A stretch of 64,000 bases of DNA from Pseudopyrenochaeta lycopersici (lineage: Eukaryota; Ascomycota; Dothideomycetes; Pleosporales; Pseudopyrenochaetaceae). A program made the translations under genes and the position numbers. Shown piece after piece: positions 21,366 through 33,065 of this stretch; the stretch's first letter is position 1; each line of letters opens with the position of its first letter. The stretch lies in assembly GCA_003313425.1 (NCBI GenBank), contig NHZP01000004.1, forward strand, positions 1,488,001 through 1,552,000, given 5' to 3'. Below the pieces are notes generated by a model. It saw nothing but the letters and a program-made list of their open reading frames with translations, was not told the DNA's origin and searched no databases.

Positions 21366-23497
21366 TACTGGCAGCATTGTCGGATTGTGACTTTGGCGTT
21401 TGAGTGTGATATTTGGCTATTAGATACCCCGGATAGCGAGCTTGTTCTTAGTCACCAGTTCGATCTGAGCTGGCAGTGATTTCGAGTGGATTGTGTAGGA
21501 TAGAAATACACAAATGCATCAAAATAACTGCCTTTACGCCCATCTACAAGCCCGGATATATCCAACTGGCAAGACATGTCTTGCGAAAGACATGAAATGA
21601 TACTATCAAACGGCAATGTACAGATAATGTGACAAACGGAGGTCGTTGTCACTTCGAAGGGGGTTTCTGGCAAGGCTACTGGACAAATATGCGACCCACA
21701 TGCGCCATTGTGGTGGGACGCATGCCTGGGATTCGGTTGATATGTGCGCACTATGTATTATATCATGTCCATGTGGCTGCTAGGATTCTCTGGGGCGTTC
21801 GGAACCATGCCGAATCCGGGACCTGCAGAGTAGGGATCCCACTTTCCACGGTGGCATACCGACTTGAAACAGATGCAGGGTAGTGGGTACATTCTACCTG
21901 TGCAACTTATTCGGAAGTCTAGTTCGTTCGGTCAATAAGGGCTCTATATTGTGTAGAGTACAAGGGTGCAGGACACAAGCCACTCATGGCATCTGAGATA
22001 ATTTCTACCAGAGACAGCTGGTGCTCGCTGCGTAGTACGAGTTGACCGGAGGATATGCCAGTGATACGATCAATAGGGACTATCGGCGAGAAGCTTTGGC
22101 ACTTCGTGAACAATACGACTCTTACAATCGGAAAGTCGGTCAATTCGAATTCCTGGGACCATAAAGGGCAAATTTTCTCATCACCAAGCCACAGCATCAT
22201 TTCAATCCCAGTGCTCACTATTGGAATGCATCAATGTCGGTATCAAGGAGGTTGCAACCGCCGACATCTTTGCTGCATGTCATAGCATGGATCGGCGGCA
22301 GCGAATCACGAGCTTAGCTAAGGTCTAGATGTTGCAGTTGCAACTAACACAAGACAGCACCAAGAACGGCTGAGAAAGGCTGAGAAAGGCGAAGAGTATT
22401 GACGGAGAATGAGCGTCGGACTTTTGCTTTCGGCTCTCCTCACGCATATACTTCTTAGCACGAGGTTGGAGCTGAACCGCTAGACAGGGGTATGTACGCT
22501 AGCGAAGGAGCGATCTTCGTTTCAAGCCCCACCCACCTCCAGCCGCTCTGAGTACAAGGGTTAATCACCACCAGACGATTGGCTGTTCAGAAGCTCAAAA
22601 TAGATTAGTTCCGTAGGCTCCGCACGACTACCACACTACCAGTACCGATCTTCACTTGTGACACTCGACCACGATGAAATGCAAGACTTGCGTTTCCCAG
22701 ATACTCGGGCTTTTCGGGATCATCGGCAAGACTCTGCTCATTCGGCCAGCAAATGTGTGTTCACATTGGTCACGGTATCTCGTTGCTCGTTCCCCTGACG
22801 TGTTACTGTTACACGCAGATTGACAGCGGCTTATTGTGATATGGAAACGCAGGCTCGGCGAGCATCAGCACTTTCTTTGCGCCTCGAAGGCTTATTGCTG
22901 CACCCTCGACTGATCTTGCTGCTGAGATCAGTCACTCTAGCGCCCAAGATATTGATGTCGCGGCTCAGGACCGATGAGGTGTACAGGCTAAGCGTTGTCG
23001 GCTAAAGCGATCGCCACTGTAGATTTTGTTTCTCCCTCTGATTAGACTGGCTATTATCAGGCTACGCGGAGTTCGGGCGTGGGGACGTACGATCTTATGC
23101 CTGACTTGGCACAGCCTCTCAGCGCTCAACAGCATCTGAGCAACTTATGCCCGGAGCGGACCAGTGAGGTTTACGAACAAGCGAGGGTCACTAATTGCAA
23201 TCAGGGCTTTTGGGCACGTCACAGGCTGTGTTCCTTTCTGTCGGCTCTGACACACAGCGACAGGCGCCAGACGCACGGAATGTCGGTATTCGAAACTCCT
23301 TTACTTCGCCCACTAGTATTGACACAAGCTTGCTTACAGTTCAGGCAGTCGCCGTCCCACTATAGCACCGGTGGGTCCTATATGTAGCGTGCCTCGCTCC
23401 TGGGTCTCTCGTGAAAGGCTTGGGCATCGAACTTGTACCCTCATTTGAGTGACTATCATCCCGCGAGTGAGATCTTTCCTTTGTCTAACTTGCCATC
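21366..23497. other. Long intergenic region, no supported gene
   Basis: Small frames occur on both strands, for example 21919-22200 on the minus strand, but they lack clear starts, splice sites or family motifs. The final few hundred bases should hold the P450 promoter. Confidence 0.4.
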
Positions 23498-25570
23498 ATG
23501 GCGCTCCAGACTTTCCTATTAGCAGCTGTTGTATTGGGGGCATATGCAATATACAAGTACTTGGATATATCTCGACGTCATAGAATCCCCAAGGGTCTCA
23601 AGCCTCTCCCAGGTCCGAAAGGTATGCAGCAACATCCATTGGCAGGAAGTCTTTGACGAGACTACTGGACCCTGATCACCAGCAAGGTAAAGAGACGAAC
23701 TAATATACCATCAGGATACCCTATTATCGGCTCAGCGCCTGAAGTGCCTGAGAAGAATGGCTTCATCAAGTTTGCAGATTGGGGCAAGGAATATGGACCC
23801 ATTTACCAGGTCAACTTGGCAGGACACAACCATGTGTGGATCTCTACGGATGAGATCTCCAAGGATCTCTTGGCTAAGAAAGCAGCCATCTACTCTGACC
23901 GCCCACATATTCCAGCGTTGATTGATGACAACCGCACCAGTGCACAGTACCTTCCCTTGCTGAGCAGGAATGGTGAGTGCTTATCGGGCATACAATACAT
24001 ATAAAAGCCTAACCTATACTAGATGGCCATACTCGCCAAAGAAAATTTGCGAACGTTATCATGCGCGAATCGGGGAAGGAACTGTTTTATCGGTATCCAG
24101 AACTAGAGGCAAAGCGTTTGCTTGTCGAATTGTTGGATGAACCGGAACGCTACAATCACGCTCTCGAGTCTTTCATCGCCCGTGTTACTTCCCGTTTAGC
24201 CTGGGGACACAGTGAAGCCAGTGACGAACTCAAGCAACGTGCTCGCGAGCTTCTCATTGGCGTCTCTCCAACTGGTGCTCTACCCAACAAACTCCCATTT
24301 CTGATGGCCCTTCCTGATTGGCTTTCTCCTGCAAAGGCATGGGAGAGAAGACGTGCGAAGACTGAGCGAACGTGGTTTCAGACGATGCAGGCCCAGGTAA
24401 TAAAAGACATTCAAGAGGGACAGGCGGCTCCATCGTGGATGAAGATTTTCCTCGATGGTCGAGGCAAATGGGATTTCAAGTCTGACTTGGAGGGAGCATA
24501 TGCTGTTGGTATGCATGGTATTGCCGGTGCTCTGACAATCGCTGCTCCCATGCAGACTTTCTGCTTGGCCATGACTTACTATCCACAATATCTGCCGAGG
24601 CTTCACGAAGAGTTGGATCGCGTTTGCGGAGATCGACTACCGAGATCAGAGGACCGCCCGAATTTACCATTTCTACGAGCTATTATTCGCGAATGCATCC
24701 GCTGGCGCCCACCAGTCCCAACTGGTATCCCTCACTACTTGATCCAAGACGATGAATACAATGGCTACCACATCCCCAAAGGCAGCACTATGCATCCCCT
24801 TGAATGGTGAGTTGATATCTTTCAGTTGTTCGGAGAATATGTGGCTAACAAAGCTTTTTAGGGCTATTGCTCGCGACCCCGAGATGTTCCCTGATCCAGA
24901 AGCCTTCAACCCTCTTCGCTGGGTCGAACCGGGTTGGCCAAGCTACCAGGAACCTCTCACTCAATTCCCCACCATCATCAACTCGACACAATTCGGCTAT
25001 GGACGACGCACTTGCCAGGGCCAGGCAGTCACTGATGAGGATTTGCTGATTGGAATTGGATCGATTGCATGGCTTTTCAACATCGAGCGCAGCTCTGAGG
25101 ACGTTTCCATCCCAACAGCAACTGAGTCAGGCAAGGTGGAGCACAAGATTGGTATGAACGAAAAGGCTTCGATTTCCAATGAGGAACTCAACGCCGGCGT
25201 GGAAACTAAGAAGGGTCCAACAATGGAAGACAAAATTCTCTCAAAGTACAACTACCCAGGATCCGCCCCAGCCGACAAGTTGGAAGTCGAGAAGAAGAAG
25301 AAGAAGAAGCCCGCTGAACCAGCTTACAAGCCCTTAGAATGGGGTGACATCAGCCAAAAGCCAGCAGACCCGACGCTCGACTATTCAATCTTACTCATCG
25401 CAAAGCCCATTCCCTTCAAGTTCCAGCTCAAGCCTCGCAACACCGCTCGGGCCAACAAGGTGCGCGCTCTTTTCAACGAGGGCGTAGAAAAGGGCGACTT
25501 CACTGAGAGTCGCGAATACTGGGGCCCAAATCAAGGTCGGGACAAGCCATTAGGTTGGAGCAAGGTGTGA
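23498..25570 (+). CDS. Cytochrome P450 monooxygenase
   Basis: Membrane-anchored heme monooxygenase, 624 aa from four exons. Introns: 23622-23714, 23973-24022, 24807-24861, all GT..AG and all restoring a continuous P450. Visible: an N-terminal signal-anchor (MALQTFLLAAVVLGAYAIY), the Pro-rich hinge PLPGPKGYPIIGS, the I-helix AGALT (GMHGIAGALTIA), the K-helix E-x-x-R (RECIRWRPP), a PERF-like FNPLRW, and the heme loop FGYGRRTCQGQ with its Cys ligand at about 25014. After helix L an unusual charged insert of about 75 residues, with six Lys in a row, precedes the usual C-terminal strand LDYSILLIAKPIPFKFQLKP. Substrate unknown. It lies upstream of an MFS transporter, but about 700 bp away and without a biosynthetic backbone gene, so a shared pathway is not implied. 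Confidence 0.92.
25291..25309 (+). repeat. GAA trinucleotide run in the P450 gene
   Basis: Six GAA/AAG units encode most of the Lys run inside the P450's C-terminal insert, a place where length may vary between strains. Confidence 0.7.
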
Positions 25571-26287
25571 GACATGCTGGTTGCGGATCGGTAACCCTGC
25601 ACCTGCGCCTTCCCCAGAATGCCGGCGGGGATCCGGGGGCGTCGACCGTGCAGATCTTGGTTCTTGGAAAACTAATACTTCTTCATACGGGGACTGGCCT
25701 TGACGATTCGCACTGCAGCGCAATTGTAGATGCTGGGGTTTTGGTTTTTTTTTCCTCCTTGCGTGCATGGCTAGGCGTTAGTGGTGTAGTATTAGCACGG
25801 GCTTATGAGATTGTACCCCGTTTGTTCTTTTCACTTGTACGTCATAAATAGCGCAGAATCTGAATAGAAGACTTCATATTGTAACATGTCTAAGGGCTTA
25901 TTTCTACAGATGATATTATCTATTTTGGAGCCTTTGACCCTTGCAAAGTTGAGTGGCTTATGGCTAAACGCCTCTGCCGTATCTAGTATGCGGTTGTCCA
26001 AGATTCTTCCGGGGGCCTCGTAAATGTACGATGGCCTGCTTGCGGCTGATTTCAGTGGCTTCTTGATCATCTTAACGGTCAGGGCTGCATTCTCACGTCA
26101 GTGAAGCCACCGTCGTTGACATGGAGAAGGACTGGTGAATATCAATTTCACGTGACACAGCCTTATGCACAAGCCACCTTTGACATCACCATCACTATCG
26201 GGATGACAGCTCTCCACCACTAAGCCTCACCAAACCTCAATGCTCCCACGATAGCTCTGCCCAGCTCATCCGAGCGTCCCGCCAACC
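25571..26287. other. Intergenic between the P450 and MFS genes
   Basis: No gene seen. The stretch after the P450 stop includes a T-rich run (25739-25755); the rest would be the promoter of the transporter. Confidence 0.5.
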
Positions 26288-28108
26288 ATGTTCGGCCTCC
26301 AGTTCACCGCGTCTCGTACTCAAATCACGTCGTACCTGTTCGGCGTCGCGCTCTTCAGCATCTCCTTCCTCGTGTTTCTCAACAGCTCCATATCCTTCGT
26401 TATCACGCAGCGCATTGGGCGATCGCACAATGTTGGCGACGCGGTGGGGACCTTGGGATTTGTAGACGAGCTCGTTGCGCTGGTGGCGTGTCCGGCTTGG
26501 GGCCTGCTGAGTGATCGCGTCGGCGTGCGGAGTGTGGCCGTCTTGGGGTATACGATTGTGGGCATTGCGCTGTGGGTGTTTGTGCAAGCGAAGAATGTGT
26601 ATCCGGAGTTGCTGTTGGCAAGAATACTATTTAGTCTGGGGGGAAGTGCGACGTGAGTGTTGAAAGCTGGCCCTTGCATGGGGCAATGGCTGATGTTTGA
26701 CAGCGCGACTATGGTGACAGCAATACTTCCAACCATGACGGTTGTGAAGGAGGTCAAGCCAGACCCGCGGTCCCCTACGCGCCGCTCAAATGGGAGATCG
26801 CATGCAGTTGCCCCCTCGATCTCCTCTGAACTTACCATCACCCCCGCACGCTTCCGCTCGAGCTCGAGAGAACCTGCCAGTGATAGCGAGACGCGCACAA
26901 AGAAAGACACGGGAGCCTCAACCTCCCAGCTTGCGGGACTTGTAGGAATGTTCACGGGCTGTGGAGCTTTAGTTGCGCTGCTCGTCTTCTTGCCGCTTCC
27001 CACGCGGTTTCAGCAGGCCGGTGATAGTCCAGCGACCGCGGTTGCGGCTGCCTTCTATGTTGTGGGCACTATAGCTTTCCTTGTAGCAGTAGGATGTTTC
27101 TTCGGCCTACGCAGTCTACCCGGTGAAGAAGCGAAAGGCTGGAAACGCCTTATGAGCAAGGATGCGCCTAAGGGGACAGCGACCCACACAAGACGCGATG
27201 TCGTTCTCTCCTATCCTCGATTATTTTTGGAGAGCGTTCGTCTTGGATTCAAGTCACCCAATATCGGACTCGGCTACGTTGGAGGCTTTGTTGCACGAGC
27301 CTCATCAGTCGCTATCTCGCTCTTTATCCCGCTCTTCACAAACCACTACTTTCTGCATACTGGACAATGCACGGCAGACCCATCGAACCCATCCGATATC
27401 AAACATGCATGTCCACAAGCATATAAGCTTGCAGCCATGCTCACTGGCATCAGCCAGCTCATTGCTCTCATTTGCGCTCCAATCTTTGGCTACGTATCTG
27501 GACGGTACCCAAAATATAACATTCCATTACTGGTCTCGGCTATATCTGGCATCGCAGGATACTCCGCCTTTGGATCGCTCAATAGTCCGGACTATAAAAG
27601 CAAAGATGGCACGGGTGCCATATTCTTCATCGTTGCATTACTCGGTATCAGCCAAATCGGAGCCATCGTATGCTCTCTAGCTCTACTCGGTCGGGGCATA
27701 AATAATGACGAACCTATTTCATCTGACTTTACATACACTTCCGCAACTGGCTCAGCGAATGGAACTTCTCATCCTTCCGCAGGCGCAACGCCACCATCTA
27801 GCGCTCCTATCACGCCAGTAGAAGAGGAAGCTCCTCTCTTACCACAAGTCCATACTTCTTCACAATCAATTTCGACTTCAGGACCACAATCACACAATCA
27901 TATCAAAGGTTCGATAGCAGGGACATACAGTCTCTTAGGCGGGTTCGGTATCCTGATTTTGACCAAGGCGGGAGGCGCATTATTCGATAGCAGTGGGCCT
28001 GGTTCACCGTTTTACATGATGGCCGCGTTCAATGCGGTGCTTCTTGTAGTTGGCATTGCCGTCAGTGGCTGGCAAAGTATGCAACCTTTGGTACGAGATG
28101 AACGATGA
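26288..28108 (+). CDS. Major facilitator superfamily transporter (YCR023C-like)
   Basis: Membrane transporter of 589 aa, two exons with intron 26653-26703 (GTGAGT..CAG) that joins GGSAT to ATMVTAILPTM. The N-half has the MFS signature loop between helices 2 and 3 (WGLLSDRVGVRSV) after FLVFLNSSISFVI and GTLGFVDELVALVACP. Hydrophobic helices follow throughout; two longer hydrophilic loops lie at about residues 155-215 and 470-530 (Ser/Thr/Pro-rich). The style matches the yeast YCR023C group, whose substrate is not known to me. Exon phases and the full set of helices suggest an intact gene. Confidence 0.85.
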
Positions 28109-28782
28109 AATGGGGGTTATGTGTAAGTTGAAATATTTGCGTGATACTGTAACGACTATGTAGTACAAAAGATGGGCGTTGGATGTTCTGCTGGCTAGCA
28201 GAGCAGGGTCAAAATGGGACAGTTAGAAGTCCTTGCGCCACAAATATCACAATCGTAATATTCCAACAACCCGCATGTTTCACCGATGTGTTGATCCTGT
28301 CCTGAAGAGTTATGACTATCAAGGTGATCTCGCTCAAAGACCCGAATTCTTTAGCTTTCAACCCAGCTCCCACGACCTTTCACCGGAATTCTGCAGCAGG
28401 TTTGAATGACAGGGGCTGTCTGGCGGTTTCAATCTAATCTCAGCCGTCGAATACACTTTCAGCTCACGTGAATTCAAAGTTCAAACGCAAATTCTACCAA
28501 TTACTTACTCCGGAGCTAAATGTTCTAACCGTGTGCCGCTCCCCGCTCAATTAATTGTTGGGTGGCGTTCGCTCGGCCTTGCTGGTGCTGCAAGCCTCAG
28601 GGACCATCAAATCAAATAAGCAAGATACCGGTCAACACGAATTACGGGCCCGCCACAACGACTGAACTTTCTAACAAGGCAGACAAGCTTTAGCGGTCTT
28701 GGAAATTCTCCAAGATGGAGTCACTTGGACAAGGCTTGTCAATCGGAAATCGCCAGCTCTATATCCTACAACGGGGATCAAT
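28109..28782. other. Intergenic, no gene seen
   Basis: The region holds the 3' flank of the transporter and the upstream region of the GPI-anchored protein. No supported reading frame. Confidence 0.5.
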
Positions 28783-31064
28783 ATGTACCAGCACCTGGTA
28801 CGAGCGTTGTTGCTGGTGAATTTCGTGGCAGCACAACAGTTTCAACGTGATTATGATGCTCCCTCGCCAGGAAGGTTGGGAAAGAAGATCCAGAATATAC
28901 CAGAAAAGAGCTTGGATAGTGATGCGGGTTGGAGAAATAGCACAATTCAACCGCTCGATGATAACGTCTTTTTAGGCTCTATGGGGCTATCGAAACGGCA
29001 AACATGTAGCAGTGGTAGTATGTGGCCTGCCAACGGATAATTATCGATAAGGTCTGACAGTGTTAAAAAGCTCTTGTCAAGGCGGCTGCTGTGAAGCTGG
29101 AAACAAGTAAGTACCCGCTTAGACGCTTAATGTAGATTCCTGTCCGGTACTGACAACCTCAAAGATGCGTACCAACCAATCCTAGAGGACCATGCTGTCC
29201 CGGCTCCGCTATTGTCTGCACAAGCGGGGCATGCTGTCTTTCCACTAACGACTGTTGCTCCACCGCCTGTTGCAATTCGCCGCGCACGTGCTGCCAGAAC
29301 AAAGGCTGTTGCGAAGCCGGGCAAAATTGCTGTACTAATGGATGCTTCGCTGGATCATGCTGTGGCGCTGGGGCCTGCGATGATGGCAAAAGTTGCTGTA
29401 ATGGTATAGCGTGTTGTACGGATAATCAGACGTGCTGTGGTGGAGGTTGCTGCTTGAAGGGTAAGGGAGAGTGCTGTGGTGACGGATGCTGTGCTCCCGG
29501 AGAAACGTGCTGTGGGAATGGGATGGCTTGTTGTAGGTCTGGGTCCACCTGTGGGAGTGATGGGCATTGCTCGACGAGGGTTTCGATCCCATCGTTCAGC
29601 AGAGCAAGTCGTGTGAGTATGATCATGACTGTGGTTTACTGAGATTCTAATAGAAGACTAGACTCCAACACCTTCTCGAGAGCCTGATGAACCCGAAGAA
29701 CCTGAGGAGCCAGAACTGCCAGAAATCAGTTCCCCGGGCGTTACTCCTAGTCCGACATGCACACACAATCCATTGGACCTTGTCAAACGAATAAATACAG
29801 ACGGACAATGCGCGCCAAAATGCCCTTTGCCCACTCCAGCAGCCACGATAGTATTTGCTCATGTAACCAAGAGCCTGGAAATCTTCCCTCCAGAAGTCCT
29901 CCAAGCAACACCCAGTCTCTCCGCCGTAGTCCTTGACAACTCGCGACTCCTGCGCAACATGTGCATGGGCATGAAAGCCCTGACTGGCTCGGCAGTCAAC
30001 TCAGTAATTCTCACCCGCCACAAGGATGATAAACTCAACGCCCGCAATCGGCGTTCAATATGCAAGCAGAGCAGCGGCATCTCGAGATGCGGCGCTGACC
30101 CCAGTATGACGGCGCCAGATGGTACACCGCTCAATGTTCCGAGCTATCTAGGAGATTTTGACTTCTCGAGTGATTTCTACGAGAGCACAAAGCGCTGGTA
30201 TTTGAGGACGGAATGTGATGAGTTTCCTTTTGGTATGTCTTATCTCTTCTTGCCTTACAATAGTTCTGAGATTGCAGCCACTAATCCATATGTGATCGGT
30301 AGCATCGTCCTGCGAAGGCGGCTCCACCTCTGGCGGGTCCTTTTACTGTCTCAGTGCATGGGAAAACCGCTGGGGTTCCTGGCAAATGACAGATTGGAAC
30401 GCTCTGTCCGCCGGCCAACGCGCCAAAATCAGTGTCGATAGCAGTTCCTGGGATTGCAGTATTCAAGGGACTGTCCCCGGAGGAGGACCGGTCGGTAGCC
30501 CGAAGCCGGCAAAGAGGTTGACTAAAAAGGCAGACATTTGGACGGATGGGTACGGCGGAGGTAAGTATCCATCTTGTTATGGGGCGACAATGGTGTGGTA
30601 TGGGATCACAGGCTAATTTGATACACAGGTGATCTGTACATGGACGTCCTAGGTGATGGGAAGAATGGCTTAGGCATGACGCTCGGCGATCTCGAGGCTG
30701 GAAAGTTTGTCACCCCTTCCCATCATATACTTTAACTTTCCAAGATACTAACTTCAGCAGCTATACCATTAGGCTCAACGTCACAAAAGGCACCTTCCAG
30801 GAATTCTATGTGGTAGATGGTGGCGGCGAGCAAGTCACCACTCCCAAGTCCCTCCTTCCTACTGACCGAACCATCAATTTCACCCTTACTGAGGCAGTTG
30901 ATGATGCGTTTTTAGCGGCGTGGACGAGGGAAGCGGATGTTGCGGTGGGATATGCGATTGCGAATGCGACCGTCGCTAAGACTGCGGCAGGTGACAGGAA
31001 TATGCGCATTTCAATTGTGACATTAGTGCTTGGACTTGTACTGTTCATGGGTATTACGCTTTAG
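28783..31064 (+). CDS. Secreted Cys-rich, GPI-anchored protein with NucA/NucB-like DNase core
   Basis: Seven exons (28783-29014, 29061-29106, 29165-29612, 29662-30232, 30303-30560, 30629-30704, 30761-31064) give about 644 aa. Signal peptide: MYQHLVRALLLVNFVAAQ. Residues about 85-235 are a Cys-rich block with some 17 Cys-Cys pairs spaced by four to six residues (for example GGCCEAGNK, CCGDGCCAPGETCC). An acidic Pro/Glu linker follows. The second half, from CTHNPLDLVKRINTD, contains ECDEFPFA, then SSCEGGSTSGG and ENRWGSWQ. Bacterial NucB nucleases have the same order, DEWPMA, CEEGG and DNRGAGSW, around their catalytic acidic residues. The C-terminus ends in a small-residue region plus a hydrophobic tail (ISIVTLVLGLVLFMGITL), a GPI-anchor signal. 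Predicted: an extracellular nuclease held at the cell surface. Donor 1 could also be 29018. The DNase assignment is by motif only. Confidence 0.75.
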
Positions 31065-31156
31065 AACGACATGCTGACAAATTGCTTGCTGTGTGAGAAG
31101 CGCAATGATTCTTTTATTACACATCCGCAGTGGCGGGATCTCTATATACATGTCAT

Positions 31157-32899
31157 CTAGAATACAAATGTCCTCGCATACTTGCGATCCAGCTCCGCAT
31201 ACTCCTCTTTGAGCATCCTACTCCTTAACTTGTTCAACCTGAGTGTAACGCCCTCTTCCTCACCTTCCAAATTCTCTACATCTTCATCTAACCCCTTTGT
31301 TCCCTTGACCTTCCATACCAAGCCTGTTATTCCGCCTGCTTTTGCGGCATCGCGTTTTTCCCGTGCCTCGGCAGCAAGATAAGTCATTATCTTGCCCCAA
31401 GACTCAAGGCCGACTTCTTCGCATTGCTCGCACTTCTTGCGGATGCCATCTTTGTTCTTGATGGGGTTCAGGGTTTGTGCGGTTTTGGACGTAGATACGC
31501 CGTCGCGCACCCAGGAGAGGCCTTGTTGCCGCTGTGTAGTGGACGTACCAGCAGTTGCGAAGAGGATTTCGCCGATGTAATTTTTCAAGGCGGCTTCATC
31601 GCAGCGATCGATTTCTTTGCGGAGTAGCGGCTCATCGCCTGAGGGTGGGACAGGAGGGTAGTCTGGCTCACTGAGGAGGCTGAGTAAAGTGCCTGTTAGG
31701 GACGAGTCTTTCTGGGGCAAAGATGCAGGTATGAAGGCTTCATCTGCACCAAGACGAGCGCGTAACGCTGAAATAAAGATTGGTAGAGCGGCAGTGACTC
31801 TGCCGTGCTCGGCCATAAAGATGGCCAGGTTCGTGGCCGCGTAAACTATGTTTGGTGTGATAGACTCCTTCGGAGCCGTATGTGCGAGGACACCAGTGTC
31901 TCGATCTATGACACTTGAAGAGTCGGAAATGGGAAGACCTGCAATTGCTATGTCAAGAGCCCATCGGTACATTTCTTCTGCCGAATCTGGCAACTTCCTG
32001 AAATTGAGCCAGTCTGCGTAGCCAAGGGCAGCTGACAGTCTTTGATACGTTGTGAATCCCTTCGTTGTAATAATTTTGAGGTAGAACGCCTCCGGTGCCT
32101 CCGCAGCGGGCGTACGATGCTCCTCATCTGGTGGTTCTGGCATTCCTGGAAGAACAGCCTTTGGTCGTGGATTCGATGCAGATTCGATAAACTCAGGCGC
32201 CCACACATTTCTCCTCCGCTTGTCTGTAACCCAGCCGTCTAAGCGTTCTGCTGCACCTGCCATGCCCATCAGAACCTCGTAGTAACCCTGCCGCCATTCC
32301 TGGCTCTTCGCCGTAATGTCGAACCCTGTCTTGCCGACTCCGGGTACTAGTATGCCTCCCTCTTCCTGCTCCATTAAACCCGCCCCATCCTTGTCAGGAT
32401 GTTCTAAGCGATTGAGAGCATACTGAAGCTCTGAGTACACTCTGGCCCAGTTGGGGAAGCCCTCATCTTCATTGTTCTCGGGGACCTGCCACCACTTCCC
32501 CCTCCTAAACCTGAATCTTGTAATTAAACTCCACTCATGCGGTGATGGAAATGCTCGCTCTTGTTGCTCGCTCAGTATGCCCAAACTCGCAATACTGAAG
32601 CAGGACGTGAGCAAGAAGATCAGTATGCTATACCGAGCACTCAATTTTGCCGTTTCTTTTATAAATTTCTTATGATTCGCACTTATGGAGAATAAACGCA
32701 ATAGCTGGCCATTGGAAAGGTGCTGGCTCGAGGGGTAGAGGAATGGGAGTTGTGGCCGCGGAGAGCCGTGGTGGGACACGAGGAATTGTCGAGGGCGCTT
32801 GTTCGAGAACTGGCGGGGACATGGGTAGTCGGAAGCACGACCATTTGGGGACTTCAAAGCTCCTCGTAGAAGCTGTATTCGATGGGCTGCGGGCCGCAT
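31157..32899 (-). CDS. Mitochondrial membrane protein with TPR-like C-terminal half
   Basis: A single exon of 580 aa from the ATG at 32899; the frame extends to 32962 only through non-ATG codons. The first 85 residues are Arg/Ser-rich and lack acids, as mitochondrial targeting sequences do. One membrane segment follows at about residues 89-110 (YSILIFLLTSCFSIASLGIL). The rest is soluble and helical, with repeat-like stretches (YADWLNFRKLPDSAEEMYRW, YAATNLAIFMAEHGRVTAAL) and a Cys pair (CEQCEEVG). This resembles an uncharacterised fungal family; I recall such proteins being labelled maltose permease, which the single membrane segment does not support. Function unknown. It is divergent from the Nop6-like gene with a gap of only 166 bp. 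Confidence 0.7.
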   Translation of the reverse strand: MRPAAHRIQLLRGALKSPNGRASDYPCPRQFSNKRPRQFLVSHHGSPRPQLPFLYPSSQHLSNGQLLRLFSISANHKKFIKETAKLSARYSILIFLLTSCFSIASLGILSEQQERAFPSPHEWSLITRFRFRRGKWWQVPENNEDEGFPNWARVYSELQYALNRLEHPDKDGAGLMEQEEGGILVPGVGKTGFDITAKSQEWRQGYYEVLMGMAGAAERLDGWVTDKRRRNVWAPEFIESASNPRPKAVLPGMPEPPDEEHRTPAAEAPEAFYLKIITTKGFTTYQRLSAALGYADWLNFRKLPDSAEEMYRWALDIAIAGLPISDSSSVIDRDTGVLAHTAPKESITPNIVYAATNLAIFMAEHGRVTAALPIFISALRARLGADEAFIPASLPQKDSSLTGTLLSLLSEPDYPPVPPSGDEPLLRKEIDRCDEAALKNYIGEILFATAGTSTTQRQQGLSWVRDGVSTSKTAQTLNPIKNKDGIRKKCEQCEEVGLESWGKIMTYLAAEAREKRDAAKAGGITGLVWKVKGTKGLDEDVENLEGEEEGVTLRLNKLRSRMLKEEYAELDRKYARTFVF

Positions 32900-33065
32900 T
32901 GTCGTGTGCGCTTCCAAACCTGTACATGCGGAGTGATGCTCTCGAGATTCAATTCGCGCCAAGACTACCGTTGTTCACCGCCCTGGCAGAAAAAGTTCCA
33001 AAAACTTTAGGAACGTGCGACCCTCCACATTTCTCACACCCGCTGACGGACATTTCGCCTACGCC

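Noticed and set aside
21919..22218. 99-codon minus-strand frame
   Set aside because: It starts at GTG, has no splice support and no motif that I can recognise.
23498..28108. P450 plus MFS transporter as a secondary-metabolite cluster
   Set aside because: No polyketide synthase, peptide synthetase, terpene cyclase or similar backbone gene in the window; the neighbours are housekeeping or cell-surface genes.
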